Positions 24,120-35,365 are shown, numbered from the stretch's first letter. The stretch is 46,809 nt of DNA from Candidatus Magasanikiibacteriota bacterium (GCA_016234265.1 JACRFW010000004.1:1-46809), one strand, 5' to 3'. The notes: a model not told the origin generated them from the sequence alone. Translations and numbers: made by a program.

Positions 24120-25949
24120 CTACCACACTACCTTATATAAATAAACGCCGTTTGAAACAACCAGTTCCTGTAATTTCCCTTTTAAAAAGGACAGATCCCA
24201 TGTCGGATTCTGATTCCTATCCCAAACAATGTAATTAACCTCGCTCTTCTTGAGAATATCCATAATACCCTGGGAGCTCGCAACTTTTTTATACCCATCA
24301 AAAAGACGACTAAGGCCTTCATCACGCTTCGCCATGACAACAGGATTTTGTGCCGCCAATCCAAAACTATACGCATTGGGGCTAAAACCAGACCAATAGG
24401 AGGTCAAAAAACGATATATGAACGGATATTGTCGGTCGTCTCCGTAATCTCCAGGTCCCGACTCGTAATCCGAGCGCTTGAGGCGTGCCACAAAATCATT
24501 CCGCGTTTCTTTGTCTAAATACGCGTACACATACAGGGCATCAATAATTCTCTCGATCGGAGTATTAAAAACAAGTGCCTGGCTATGCCAGAATAGATCG
24601 TGGCGAGTGTACACGATCAAGTATTTCGCAAAAAATGCCTGCGAGTCTAAAATAACTCCTGGTTTTGGATCGCGATTGAGAACATCAAAAATTGGACGAT
24701 AGTCCTGTGCATGCTGGCGCAGGTCAAACGTAGCCAGCGTACCCAAATATTGCTGCCTGGCGGTAGTAAAAAAAGCCACAACAATCAACGCGACCAGCGC
24801 GATCCAACCATATTTCTGGACAAATTTCAATTGCATACTCTGTACCAGGGACCATGCTAGATAGGAACCGACCACAATAGAGGTTGGTATAGTAAAATAC
24901 CAAAAATAATGTAACAACTGAGGGCTCTGGCCGGTTATAACCTGCTGATTTAAACAGATCCAACTGGCCAAGACAATTGCCAACAGGAGCGGCAAAGACT
25001 CGTCTTTTCTATTCTTATAGGCATAGAGCGCCAACAAAATAAGCACTAACACGGAAAGTTTGCTGACCGGGTAAGGAGTATGATTATTAGTATCATCAAT
25101 AGCAAAATACATTATTTGCTTACCCATAGTGGAGTACGGAAAAGTGACTGTCCTCACCAGGGTGTACGACCCGACAACCAAGCCGATGGCCATAACGGCC
25201 AAAACCTTTTTTACCTGTACTGTCTTCCTGAAAACTATGTACACCAACAGTAAGCTACCTGTGAGCGCCCCGGCAAACGTCCAGGTGAAAGGATAAACAT
25301 AAAATAAGGTTCCAAATAACAAACCAGACCAGTATACATTCTTCCAGCGGTCTGACCTTAGACTTCTTATCAGTACGTTCAGGTAAGCAAACAGGGTCAA
25401 GAGCCCATAGAGCGGTATGATGGGTCGGACAAACATATTAAAATCCGGCCTCTCCATCGTCACCGGATCATGATAGAGCTTAACGAGCGTGTACCCGCCA
25501 ATAGTGAACAGAGCGATCGTGATAGCCAGGAGCTTGTTGCCGCCTGACAAATACAAAATGAAAAAATATATGAGCAAAGCCAAGCCAATAATCCCGAAGA
25601 TGGCGACAACATAGTACAACTGCGTAATGTAGAAAGCCATAACATCACCGAGCCCCAACAACCGAAGCGGGCCCAGGAAAAGATACTCAATGTATACTTG
25701 ATGCGGGTCAGACGAGGCATCTTTGCCAATTTTTAAATTATCATTACCCAAAGAATGCCCCTCAAGTATTTCTCTGCCTTTACCAAGATAATACGAATAA
25801 TCTACCCAACTGCCAATATCAACTCCTCGATACGAGTTGCCGGCTAATAGAGGATACAAGAAAGACGGCGAAATAACGAAAAAACCCAGTGCTGTTGCCA
25901 GCAAAACTATAGCTTTATGCTCAATGAAAAAATTACATAGTCTTTTCAT
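24120..25949 (-). CDS. Multi-TM GT-C-like membrane protein, homologous to C-terminal domain of 1-2180
   Basis: 609 aa; shares EILEGHSLGN and (LR/IK)LLGL(G/S)D segments and TM layout with the fusion protein. Confidence 0.8.
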   Translation of the reverse strand: MKRLCNFFIEHKAIVLLATALGFFVISPSFLYPLLAGNSYRGVDIGSWVDYSYYLGKGREILEGHSLGNDNLKIGKDASSDPHQVYIEYLFLGPLRLLGLGDVMAFYITQLYYVVAIFGIIGLALLIYFFILYLSGGNKLLAITIALFTIGGYTLVKLYHDPVTMERPDFNMFVRPIIPLYGLLTLFAYLNVLIRSLRSDRWKNVYWSGLLFGTLFYVYPFTWTFAGALTGSLLLVYIVFRKTVQVKKVLAVMAIGLVVGSYTLVRTVTFPYSTMGKQIMYFAIDDTNNHTPYPVSKLSVLVLILLALYAYKNRKDESLPLLLAIVLASWICLNQQVITGQSPQLLHYFWYFTIPTSIVVGSYLAWSLVQSMQLKFVQKYGWIALVALIVVAFFTTARQQYLGTLATFDLRQHAQDYRPIFDVLNRDPKPGVILDSQAFFAKYLIVYTRHDLFWHSQALVFNTPIERIIDALYVYAYLDKETRNDFVARLKRSDYESGPGDYGDDRQYPFIYRFLTSYWSGFSPNAYSFGLAAQNPVVMAKRDEGLSRLFDGYKKVASSQGIMDILKKSEVNYIVWDRNQNPTWDLSFLKGKLQELVVSNGVYLYKVVW

Positions 25950-25960
25950 AGCTTTTTGTC

Positions 25961-26719
25961 TTATACTACTTCTGTATTTTTCTGATACACCGCGAGCAAC
26001 GAAACTCCGAATGGAAAGTCGATCAACCTAAGCAATGGTAACTCAGCCTTAAAAATAGCATAAAAAACAGCATTTAACGTCGATAACCGCTCAAAGGAGT
26101 CTTTATCTTTTAATTTAAACAGCTTGATAATGAAACGCATGAAGACGATCGGTGGAAAAAGAAAAAAATTAAAGTAACTGACTTTATTTTTGGTCCACCC
26201 TGATACAAATAGAGCCTCCAGGCTCTTTTTGTCATAACGCCTCTGGTGCATAAGATATTCATCGTGCGCCGACCATAAAAAGGAAAAAGCAGGGACAAAA
26301 CAAATAAAAATGCCTCCGGGTTTGAGCACTCTTTTGATTTCTTGGGTAGCACCCTGATCGTCTTTTAAATGCTCAAAAACATCCAGGGCAATGACAAGAT
26401 CAAAATTGCCATCGCCAAACGGAAGAGAGTTTGCTTCGCCTCTATACAAATTTTTTAATCTTTGCTCTGAACAAAAACGCAGAGCTTCCTCCGATACATC
26501 CAATGAATATACTGTTCCAAACGACTCCAACAATTTACTGTTCAAACCAGTGCCACAACCGACATCAAGAATTTTCAAATTACCAGAATGAATAAAATAT
26601 CTTTTTACCAGTAGCCGTAACAATCGTGCCCGCACCCTTGTCCACCAATGTTCCTTTTCTACTTTATACAGCACGCCATAAGCTTCTACGTTCATATTAC
26701 AACAAATAGCTTTTACCAA
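25961..26719 (-). CDS. Class I SAM-dependent methyltransferase
   Basis: 252 aa; LKILDVGCGTGLNSKLLESFG, FDLVIALDVFEHLKDD. Confidence 0.9.
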   Translation of the reverse strand: MVKAICCNMNVEAYGVLYKVEKEHWWTRVRARLLRLLVKRYFIHSGNLKILDVGCGTGLNSKLLESFGTVYSLDVSEEALRFCSEQRLKNLYRGEANSLPFGDGNFDLVIALDVFEHLKDDQGATQEIKRVLKPGGIFICFVPAFSFLWSAHDEYLMHQRRYDKKSLEALFVSGWTKNKVSYFNFFLFPPIVFMRFIIKLFKLKDKDSFERLSTLNAVFYAIFKAELPLLRLIDFPFGVSLLAVYQKNTEVV

Positions 26720-28209
26720 AATGTATAAAACAACAATTGCACAATTATACTTTGCGCGGCCAAAAGCGCGAGGAAAGCTGAAAAAAACTTCTTATCTTCT
26801 AGAACGAAAAAGGGGCTGTAAAAAAAGAGAAAAAAGGGGACAATAAAAAGCCAAATCCTTCCTACTTCGCCCTGAAATATACCAACTATTAAGAAAAATG
26901 TCAAATTAAAAAGTCCGAATTTAAACCATAGAGCGCTCTTTTGGAAACTCTCCGGCCACTGCCGTATAAACACAACGAGTAGTGGTATGCCAAAATAAAA
27001 ACCAAACTCCAGCACATTCATAAACATGTATCCAAAATAGACCAAAAGAGAAGAAAAATTACTTTCTACCAAAGCACTATTATAGCTGCGCGCTATAAAA
27101 AAATTCGTCACGGGTGAATAACCTGTCAGCAACCACAAAATAACAAAGACGGTAAGAAAAGATGCCCCGCTCAGTATAACCCTCAAAATAATTTTCCACT
27201 TATCCGCTGGCGCTGTTCTGATGAGATAAACAATAAAAGCCAAGAAACACGGCCCGAGAAGAAGAAACAAAAAATTACCTAAAACCCCCAGAGCCATAAA
27301 AACACCGGCTGCCACCGACCAGCTCATTTTTTCTTTCCAACCAAAGAAGGCCGCCACCAGGGCATACGAAACTACCGCCACAAATATTGCTTCCACGGAG
27401 GTGGCGGAAAAAAGCACCAGCGCGGGGGAAAAAACCATCATTGAGATAATAGAACGCGCCTCCTTTCCCCCTCGCCAACGCTCGGCAACATAAAAAATAG
27501 GTATAAAAGAAAGACTCGCCGTCATAATCAGCAAAACGGCCATTCCCAATAACCCAACTGAAAAAAACTGTTGCCAACCATATAAAACTAAAGGATAACC
27601 CGGCGGATGAAGCTGCACATGCACCGGCAACCGTGGTATGAGCGAAATAAAATTGCGTAAAAAATCGGGAGCATCTTTAATAAAAGGCAGGGCTCCGGTA
27701 TATTCCCAGTATGTGCGCGTCAGCGGATCAATAATACTGGAGACCCCGCCCCGTATTCCGGCGACGGCCAGGGCAAAACCGATAAATACCGTCATGGTTA
27801 CAATGAGGAACTGCCATCGTTTGAGCCGTTCAAAATAGGAACGGAAGTAAATAAACAAGAAAGCAATGGCTGACGCCAAGCCCAGCCACATAAAACTCTC
27901 AAGACGCGGAGAAGGCACAGCGTAAAAAAACCACCGGTCCGACCAATACCCTCTGATCCGGAGAGAAACTCCATATTTTAAAACCAACTCCCCGCCGAGC
28001 AACGTTGCCGTGGCGACAAAAAGCTGCTTGATCCGCTGGTCAATTTTTGCCAGATAGTTCCAGTAAACAGCAGAAAAAATGATACAAAATAAAAGAAAAC
28101 CAACCATCCCGAGCAGGATATGCGGTAATTTCTCATCCCAGGCGGAGGTATACGATTGCCCCGTAACCCGTGAAATCAGACGATAAAAAAATGGCGTAAA
28201 ATTACTCAT
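26713..28209 (-). CDS. Multi-TM glycosyltransferase-like membrane protein (GT-C type)
   Basis: 498 aa, about 10 hydrophobic segments, HVQLHPPGYPLVLYGWQ motif. Confidence 0.75.
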   Translation of the reverse strand: MSNFTPFFYRLISRVTGQSYTSAWDEKLPHILLGMVGFLLFCIIFSAVYWNYLAKIDQRIKQLFVATATLLGGELVLKYGVSLRIRGYWSDRWFFYAVPSPRLESFMWLGLASAIAFLFIYFRSYFERLKRWQFLIVTMTVFIGFALAVAGIRGGVSSIIDPLTRTYWEYTGALPFIKDAPDFLRNFISLIPRLPVHVQLHPPGYPLVLYGWQQFFSVGLLGMAVLLIMTASLSFIPIFYVAERWRGGKEARSIISMMVFSPALVLFSATSVEAIFVAVVSYALVAAFFGWKEKMSWSVAAGVFMALGVLGNFLFLLLGPCFLAFIVYLIRTAPADKWKIILRVILSGASFLTVFVILWLLTGYSPVTNFFIARSYNSALVESNFSSLLVYFGYMFMNVLEFGFYFGIPLLVVFIRQWPESFQKSALWFKFGLFNLTFFLIVGIFQGEVGRIWLFIVPFFLFFYSPFFVLEDKKFFSAFLALLAAQSIIVQLLFYTFW

Positions 28210-29329
28210 GGTGATAAAAAATAAAATCTTTCATAAGCGCCGAGCGCGCTTCCCAGCTGTACTGCCCGATGTTCTCCCGCAACTTTCCGGCCGCTTGTTG
28301 ATACTTGCTCTCGTCCTCAAGAACGGAACGGATTGCCCGCGCCAGATCTTCTCTGTTATCCGGTTGGAAAAAAACTGCTTCATCATCTTTCACTACTTCG
28401 CGCATTGCCGGTAAGTCGGAAATAACCATCGGGGTGCCGGAGGCCATATATTCAAACAATTTCAGAGGCGACGTATAGAGTGCGCCGATCTTCTCTTTGC
28501 CGCTGTTTGGCAGGACCACTACGTCCGCCGCTTTGTTCCAATACGGCATCAATCGGTGCTCCTGCCAGCCAATAATATGCAGGTTAGGTGAACGATATGT
28601 TTGCTTAAATTTCTCCACGTCTTCAGTTGTGCCGCCTACTATATACACATGGATATCGACAGACAAAAGCAACGCCGCTTCAGCCAGAGTACTAGCGCCT
28701 TTCCACTCATACAAGTGCCCGGTATATACTACGATCTTTTGGCCAGCCGGCAAATGGAGTTTTGTCCGACACTCGGCGGGGGTGTCAAAGATCTGAAACT
28801 GATGAACATCCACCGCGTCGCGGGCGACCAATATCTTTTTACCATCTACCCCCTCCCCCACCAGAGCCTGCTTGATACCGTCGCTTATCACCACGATTCC
28901 TTTCGCCCGCTGCCAGGCACGGCGATGAAACCAAGCAATTTTGCCCGGCACGGTATGAATTTCATAAAAAATCGGACCCGGCAAAACAAGCGCCGGTAAT
29001 AAATCACGAGTATGGCACGGAACCTTCTTACCCCTCACATACCAACGGGCAGCAATAGTAAAGGTGAGGGTTTCGAGCCAGAAACTAAACCACTTGAAAA
29101 ACTTCCCTGACAAAAAATCAATACACCAAAGTTTAGTAATAGTAAAATTTTTGTCCACCTGATAATACTCAAACGGAACAACGCTAATAGTGTTATGTCG
29201 CCGCGGCACAACCAGCTCAATCTGAACACCCTGCCGCACCAAAGATTCACAGGTCTTCATAATTTGAATCCCGTGCGCTTTTTCGGTCGGAAGCCGGATG
29301 TTGGCGATGTAAAAAATCTTACTGCTCAT
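28202..29329 (-). CDS. GT4 family glycosyltransferase
   Basis: 375 aa; IVVYTGHLYEWKGA, PNSGKEKIGALYTSPLKLFEYMASGTPMVISDLPAMREVV. Confidence 0.92.
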   Translation of the reverse strand: MSSKIFYIANIRLPTEKAHGIQIMKTCESLVRQGVQIELVVPRRHNTISVVPFEYYQVDKNFTITKLWCIDFLSGKFFKWFSFWLETLTFTIAARWYVRGKKVPCHTRDLLPALVLPGPIFYEIHTVPGKIAWFHRRAWQRAKGIVVISDGIKQALVGEGVDGKKILVARDAVDVHQFQIFDTPAECRTKLHLPAGQKIVVYTGHLYEWKGASTLAEAALLLSVDIHVYIVGGTTEDVEKFKQTYRSPNLHIIGWQEHRLMPYWNKAADVVVLPNSGKEKIGALYTSPLKLFEYMASGTPMVISDLPAMREVVKDDEAVFFQPDNREDLARAIRSVLEDESKYQQAAGKLRENIGQYSWEARSALMKDFIFYHHE

Positions 29330-29985
29330 ACCACTCTAAAAAACAATCCTAACGAAAATTTTTCCTTTCCCATTTTCGGACGAAATTTAGTTATGACCCA
29401 ATCAACACAAAGCACCCCTGGAACTAAAATTATTTTTAGCACACGAGGCAAAGCCATTTCCAATTGTGAAAAGGCGGCCGAAGCTGGCCCAAAACCAAAT
29501 GGTCTGATCTGAACAGTCGTAAAACCAATTTCCGTAAAAATTTTCTGCAGAGTTTCTTTGGTATAACGCCAATAGTCGTGCGGGTCGGGATGATAACTGA
29601 CCAAAAACGGCACGGCGCCTATCAGTTGTCCACCGGGTTTAAGCACACGTTTAATTTCTGACAACACCAAACGATGATTATACAAATGTTCCAGCACATT
29701 AAAAAACAGTACCACATCAACACTCTCTGCGGCATAGGGCAAAGTATCTTTTTCCAAATCAATCGGCTGGCTGCCTCCATCTGTTTTTTCAAAACCAAGG
29801 TCCAAGCACTCTATCAGCGTGCCTGGCTCTCGTTTCAAAAAACGATGATAGCTGGCCAAAGTCTTCCCGCTGCCAACATCCAGTACTTTTCCCCCAATGA
29901 TCTCGGGAAAGCACTCCTCGTTCATAAAGATGCGGTAGAGATCTTTGCCGCGCCACATTTCGCGCCACACTGATAAAATGTTCAT
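29326..29985 (-). CDS. Class I SAM-dependent methyltransferase
   Basis: 219 aa; GGKVLDVGSGKTLASYH, VDVVLFFNVLEHLYNHRLVLSEIKRVLKPGG. Confidence 0.88.
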   Translation of the reverse strand: MNILSVWREMWRGKDLYRIFMNEECFPEIIGGKVLDVGSGKTLASYHRFLKREPGTLIECLDLGFEKTDGGSQPIDLEKDTLPYAAESVDVVLFFNVLEHLYNHRLVLSEIKRVLKPGGQLIGAVPFLVSYHPDPHDYWRYTKETLQKIFTEIGFTTVQIRPFGFGPASAAFSQLEMALPRVLKIILVPGVLCVDWVITKFRPKMGKEKFSLGLFFRVV

Positions 29986-31838
29986 ATGGTATCTTTTATA
30001 AACTGCTCATACCACAACTGCCACATGACCATGGCCCAAATAATATTCAGGTTATACACTTCCCCGGTCAGATGCTTCTGCCACACCTCGCGCACCGCTT
30101 CCTGGTTAAAATAGGCCGGCTCAAGCCGGGAAAGAATTTTTTCCACCGGAGAGCGGAGTTCGGCGCGCAGCCACTTGGCCATCGGCGTAAACCAGCCGCG
30201 TTTCTCCTCACGCAGCAAGTGATCTGGCAGATACTCACGGATTGCCTCCCGCCAGATATACTTTCCTTGAAACCGGTGCCAGTTAGAAAGATTGGTTTTC
30301 ATTTTCCAATGTGTTGGTATGCGGGCCGCCAGCTCTACCAAACGATAATCTAAAATCGGCACGCGCTCTTCCAACCCGTGCGCCATCGTCATCTTGTCGG
30401 ACCGCAGAAGAGATTCATCAACGAGCCAGCTCTGCCGGTCAAGTTGCATAAATTGTTTTTCAAAATCGCCTAGGTTCCCACCACTAAAGTAACGCTGATG
30501 CAAATAGTACTCGCTCACCTTGGGGCGATAGACGCCTGGGTTGATCACTCTGGAGAGAAGGGCCTCTTTCTGGGCAAGAAATGCCAGCGCCCGCTGCTCG
30601 TTTGGCGGTAAGGCAAGCTGGCGAACTACCATATCTTTTCCGGCAATGCGGAGCACTGCTCCTCCAAGACTTCTCACAGTCCGGGGTAACCGCTGGTACC
30701 GGGAAATTAAATTGCTGTAGAAGTAACGGGGATAACCGCCAAACAGCTCATCGGCTCCGTCACCGCCGAGAACTACTGCTACCTGTTCTTTAGCCATTTT
30801 AGACAAAAGAAAGATCGCACCGGCCGTCGGATTAAAATTTGGCTCATCCAGATGCCAGGCAATAGTTGCTAAATTGTTCTCAATATCTTTCGCTGAGATA
30901 GTAAGTTCATAGTGATCGGTGCCATAAAATTTCGCGGTCTGCCGCGCTAAGAAAAAATCAGCATTAAATTTTTCTTGGCTGTTCTGAACAGAAAAACCGA
31001 CCGAAAAAGTCTTGACGCTGCCCGCACTGCATTGTTTCACCCGACCGAGCACTGCGGTTGAATCCAACCCGCCGCTCAGAAATACACCCACCGGCCGATC
31101 GGATATAAGTTGACGTTTTACTGAATCATCAAACAAACGGCGGATCTCCTTTTTCGCGTCTTCATATAAACCAAGATCTTCAAAACGGTCAACCTGCCAA
31201 TACTTTTTTATTACTACCGTAGCGCCATGCAATTTCAAGTAGCTCGCCGCCGGTAATTTTTTAATGCCGCGAAACATGGTATACGGCTCGGGAATGTAGA
31301 GCAGCTGGAAATATAAGTTGAATGCTTCCGGATCAACTTCCCGGGGGATGTCATGGACTAAAAGGCTCTTTATCTCCGAAGAAAATATCAGCCGGGTGCC
31401 GTCGTAAAAATAATACAGAGGTTTCACACCACTCTGGTCGCGCGCCAAATAGAGCTCATTCGTCCGCATATCCCACAAAGCAAAAGCAAAGATGCCGTTA
31501 AATTTTTTGACGCACTCTATCCCCCATTCGCGGTAAGCATACAAAATAACTTCTGTGTCACTCTGCGAGCGGAATAAATATTTTTTCTCAAGCTCTTGGC
31601 GCAATTCTTGAAAATTATAAATTTCCCCGTTAAAAACGATCACGAGCTCGCGCGCAGCGTCCCACATGGGTTGTTTGCCGCGTTCTGACAAATCAATAAT
31701 GGACAGACGATTGTGCCCCAGTGATATCGTTTCACCGACAAAAAGATCAGTCCGGTCGGGACCGCGGTGATGCGTCCGTTCGTTCATCTTCTGAATGAGT
31801 TCCGCATTCTTGAAGTTGAAACCGTTAATGCCGCACAT
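29982..31838 (-). CDS. asnB: Asparagine synthase (glutamine-hydrolysing)
   Basis: 618 aa; MCGINGFNF with Cys2, FNGEIYNFQELR, GVFLSGGLDSTAVLG, GGDGADELFGGYPRY. Confidence 0.95.
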   Translation of the reverse strand: MCGINGFNFKNAELIQKMNERTHHRGPDRTDLFVGETISLGHNRLSIIDLSERGKQPMWDAARELVIVFNGEIYNFQELRQELEKKYLFRSQSDTEVILYAYREWGIECVKKFNGIFAFALWDMRTNELYLARDQSGVKPLYYFYDGTRLIFSSEIKSLLVHDIPREVDPEAFNLYFQLLYIPEPYTMFRGIKKLPAASYLKLHGATVVIKKYWQVDRFEDLGLYEDAKKEIRRLFDDSVKRQLISDRPVGVFLSGGLDSTAVLGRVKQCSAGSVKTFSVGFSVQNSQEKFNADFFLARQTAKFYGTDHYELTISAKDIENNLATIAWHLDEPNFNPTAGAIFLLSKMAKEQVAVVLGGDGADELFGGYPRYFYSNLISRYQRLPRTVRSLGGAVLRIAGKDMVVRQLALPPNEQRALAFLAQKEALLSRVINPGVYRPKVSEYYLHQRYFSGGNLGDFEKQFMQLDRQSWLVDESLLRSDKMTMAHGLEERVPILDYRLVELAARIPTHWKMKTNLSNWHRFQGKYIWREAIREYLPDHLLREEKRGWFTPMAKWLRAELRSPVEKILSRLEPAYFNQEAVREVWQKHLTGEVYNLNIIWAMVMWQLWYEQFIKDTI

Positions 31839-32574
31839 ATTTGTCTTGTCTAATCTGCCACCGTATTATCACCATATCACGAAGCATCAAAAAAGTATCT
31901 ACTACCAGCCGCACACTGCTCTCTTTGCGATGAGTGAGCTGAACCGGAAAATCCTGATATTTCCAGCCATTGACGCGGGCGATGGCAAAAAGCTCCATAT
32001 CAAAAGCGAACCGGTCAATAACAGCAACCCGCGCGGCCAATTGAGTAAGTTCGGAACGGAACATTTTGACGCCGCAGTTGGTATCCGCCGCGTCAGCCGT
32101 AAGGAAAAAAGTGGTTATTATGGAAAAAAAATACCGGCCCAATCTGCGGATCCAACCATAATCAACAATATTCCCCGAGTCGTGGTGGGCGCGCGAACCA
32201 TAGAGCAGATAAATGCTTGCATCCGCTCTCACGGCTCCCATCATCCGCTCCAAGACCTCCAATCCGTATGGTATGTCCGCATCGGTGAAAGCTACCCAAG
32301 GCCACCGGGCCCGCTTAAAGCCTTCACGGATCGCATAGCCCTTTCCGCGGTTCTCTGGTAGATTAACAATTGTGCAGGCAAGTGAACCGTATTTAACTAC
32401 AAAATCGGCGATGACACCTCTCGTGCCGTCACTGCTACCGTCGTTGACAATAATCAGCTCTATGGGTTGGTGGCTCTTCATCATCCACTGGGATATTTCT
32501 TCCAGTTTCACAGCTAAAAACTTCGCCCCATTGAAGACTGGAATGATTAGAGATAATGCTCCAGCGTCATTCAT
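31825..32574 (-). CDS. GT2 glycosyltransferase
   Basis: 249 aa; LSLIIPVFNGAKFLAVKL, IVNDGSSDGTRG, FTDADIPYGLEV. Confidence 0.9.
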   Translation of the reverse strand: MNDAGALSLIIPVFNGAKFLAVKLEEISQWMMKSHQPIELIIVNDGSSDGTRGVIADFVVKYGSLACTIVNLPENRGKGYAIREGFKRARWPWVAFTDADIPYGLEVLERMMGAVRADASIYLLYGSRAHHDSGNIVDYGWIRRLGRYFFSIITTFFLTADAADTNCGVKMFRSELTQLAARVAVIDRFAFDMELFAIARVNGWKYQDFPVQLTHRKESSVRLVVDTFLMLRDMVIIRWQIRQDKYVRH

Positions 32575-34031
32575 AGTCGGTAACGATACAAGGTGTAATG
32601 CTCCTCTTGATCAACCAGCCGATAGGAACGAACTAGCATGTCCGCCAGGCCGGGAAAAGAGACTGAATCTGGACTGCCGTTCAGTATGATATAATCATAG
32701 GGACGGTTCTCTTCATCAGACAACTTGGCTTTTCCAAAATACAATACCGGATTGATCTGAAGGTATTGATACACTTGTTCCTTTGGTAATAGAAAAGCAA
32801 TGCTGGGAGCGTTTATAACCAAAACGGCATCATTCCGATTGATGATCTGACCGATCGCGCTGGTTATGCGCCGGACGGCGGCGGAATTATAAAACGAATT
32901 GTCGCGCTTGGTAAGCAGATAACCGAATTGAACCAGAGCCAACCCGGCGACTAATGACAATGCTATCGCCCGCCGGCGTATAAAGATGGCCCGGAGCGCG
33001 GCGGGAAACAACAAAAAAAGTAGCAGATGCGCCGTGAAAAAATACCGATACCAGCCGGGTGTTTTAAGGTACCAAACCAAGTTGAGAATGACAAAAATAC
33101 CCAGGACAACTTCCTCCTTTTTAAACGGTTCGCCCAGACGGCGGCGTGTCCAGGCCGCCATTGCTATCGTGCCAAACAAAATTAAAAAATGAAAGGGCGT
33201 GGTCTCGGTGAAAAATCGTTTACTATTTGTCACTATCTGCGAAAAAAAGTTGTCAGACGCATAAGAATTAGAATAATAACCGACCATCGCCTGTAACCCC
33301 TGCCAGGAAAACTGGGGCAGAATACTGAATAACCAAATAATCAACGGACCAACGGCGCCGGCCAAGAGCCACCCGATCCGGTTCCAAAAACCAGTCTGCT
33401 TATATTGATAGGTCTCGCCAATGAGAACGGCCGGAGCGACAATCAGAAAAAATGGTTTGGTGGCGGCGCTCAAGCCAAATAACAGACCCGCTAAAAACCA
33501 CCGCCGAGGATGATATTCTCCCGACCAAGCGACCAGACCGGCCAGAAAAAAGACCAAACCAGGCACCTCCCCGAGGACGGCCTTGCCATTACCATAGAAT
33601 GGCACAAATGTGACAACCAAAGCCAGACTCATAAGCGCGCACTCCTTGCCATATAGCCGCCTGGCCGTTACGTATAAAAGCGCCGCCGCTACCCAAAGAA
33701 ACAGCACCATGGGCAGACGCGCCGCCGCAAAATCATTTCCGGCCAAGTAAATCGCCAGCGCCACCGGTGCCAAGACCGGATAATTATTGGTAATCAGAAA
33801 AGGCCGCTCTAGTACGAATTCATGAGGTCCAACCTGCAGACTATATACCCCATTCTCGACCAGACTTTTAGCGATGCCAAGACTGATGCCTTCGTCAAAC
33901 CAAGTAGCGGGGCTGTCAGACAAGTGCCAGACACTAAAAATTATGAGCACAATCGCGAGGATTCCCGCCAGGCCATTCTCTCGCACCGATGCTAAACTGA
34001 ATTTTTCTTTAAAAGCGATCAAACTTCTCAT
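32571..34031 (-). CDS. Multi-TM glycosyltransferase (GT39/ArnT-like)
   Basis: Track ORF to 34142; start MRSLIAFKEKF at 34031 likely. TWFDEGISLGIAKSL and hydrophobic profile. Confidence 0.82.
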   Translation of the reverse strand: MRSLIAFKEKFSLASVRENGLAGILAIVLIIFSVWHLSDSPATWFDEGISLGIAKSLVENGVYSLQVGPHEFVLERPFLITNNYPVLAPVALAIYLAGNDFAAARLPMVLFLWVAAALLYVTARRLYGKECALMSLALVVTFVPFYGNGKAVLGEVPGLVFFLAGLVAWSGEYHPRRWFLAGLLFGLSAATKPFFLIVAPAVLIGETYQYKQTGFWNRIGWLLAGAVGPLIIWLFSILPQFSWQGLQAMVGYYSNSYASDNFFSQIVTNSKRFFTETTPFHFLILFGTIAMAAWTRRRLGEPFKKEEVVLGIFVILNLVWYLKTPGWYRYFFTAHLLLFLLFPAALRAIFIRRRAIALSLVAGLALVQFGYLLTKRDNSFYNSAAVRRITSAIGQIINRNDAVLVINAPSIAFLLPKEQVYQYLQINPVLYFGKAKLSDEENRPYDYIILNGSPDSVSFPGLADMLVRSYRLVDQEEHYTLYRYRL

Positions 34032-34036
34032 AGTAT

Positions 34037-35365
34037 CTAAAACAGGAGACGTAAATGGCCAACAACCGTTGGCCAATACACGAACGCATCCGCCAGACTT
34101 ATCAAAATCAGCCCGGCAACAACCGCGCCACCGATCTTCCATCGCCCGATATCTTTTCGCAAAAAAGCCAGCAGATAGTATCCGCCGAAAATGGCTAAAA
34201 ACGGATAGATCTGAAAGCGGTAGCGCGATTCAACGACCGTGGGTAAAAGAACTAGCGGCGAAGTAAAAGCTAAAATAACCAACAGGGTATAAAATATTTT
34301 CTTCTCCCGTAAAGCCAGTAAAGACCCGGAAAAACCGGTGATGAAAAGCACGGCCTGGCTTAAAGCGGAAGAGGCCACAAAAACAACCTGGCCGAGCCCG
34401 CTCTGATAGAACCAAAAGCCCATTGGACGAATAAGGCTGAAAAATCTGATAAAGCGTAAAGCGCACAGCTTCAGGAAAACCAACGGATAACCAAAAATGA
34501 AAACAAAAAATTCTCGACTGGCCTTGCTTTTTAAGTCAAAAAATCCATACACGCTCGTGTAGGCATCCACTGGGTTTGGTCCGCCGGAAATCTGTCCGCC
34601 GATCGACAGTAGTGTGTTCCCCACCCACAGGTTATAGCTACCCACCAAAGTGGTCAGAATAAATTGATGATACACAAAATAATTACGAACAACCCAGGGA
34701 GAGAACGCCGCCGCGAGACCAAGGAGAAAAAACCAGGCTGTGCGGTATTTTTTCTGATATAACAGGACGGCGATTATGCCGGGCACAAATAAAACAACCG
34801 GCGGACGGGTGAGGATCGCCACGCTCGTCACCATGCCAAAAATAATACTCTGCCACCATGATGATTTTTTGCCGAAAACTATTTCAGCAAAGAACCACAA
34901 CGCTAGAATGATCAGGAATAAATAAAGCGTCTCGGTCATGAGCATGGCCGAGATCTCGATCAGGTCTGGGTGGAGCCCGAAAAGTCCGGCGGCAAACAAA
35001 CCGATGACGCCCCCCTGCTCCGGAAAAATTTTCCGGCAAATGAGAAACAGGAGCAGAGCTGACAATGCATGCAGAATCGCCTGCAGTACCCAAACCGGTT
35101 CATAGCGATGGCCAAAGACAACATACAGGCCAGCGAGAAAGAACTCATACCCGGGTCCGGCCCGGATAATTGATGGATCAAATTGGTAGCTCCGAGTACG
35201 AACCTCTCTAAAACCAAAGCCATCGGTGATGTTCACCGCGATGGCGTCATAAGCTCCGGCATCAACCAGCGGCGGAATACGATACCAGAAACTATAACCC
35301 AGCGACAACAAAAAAGAAGCGCCGATGATCACTACCAGGATTTTGTTGTTGCTAATAAAATTCAT
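34037..35365 (-). CDS. Multi-TM glycosyltransferase (GT39/ArnT-like)
   Basis: 442 aa; PPLVDAGAYDAIAVNITDGFGF, AILTRPPVVLFVPG, WVVRNYFVYHQFI. Confidence 0.85.
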   Translation of the reverse strand: MNFISNNKILVVIIGASFLLSLGYSFWYRIPPLVDAGAYDAIAVNITDGFGFREVRTRSYQFDPSIIRAGPGYEFFLAGLYVVFGHRYEPVWVLQAILHALSALLLFLICRKIFPEQGGVIGLFAAGLFGLHPDLIEISAMLMTETLYLFLIILALWFFAEIVFGKKSSWWQSIIFGMVTSVAILTRPPVVLFVPGIIAVLLYQKKYRTAWFFLLGLAAAFSPWVVRNYFVYHQFILTTLVGSYNLWVGNTLLSIGGQISGGPNPVDAYTSVYGFFDLKSKASREFFVFIFGYPLVFLKLCALRFIRFFSLIRPMGFWFYQSGLGQVVFVASSALSQAVLFITGFSGSLLALREKKIFYTLLVILAFTSPLVLLPTVVESRYRFQIYPFLAIFGGYYLLAFLRKDIGRWKIGGAVVAGLILISLADAFVYWPTVVGHLRLLF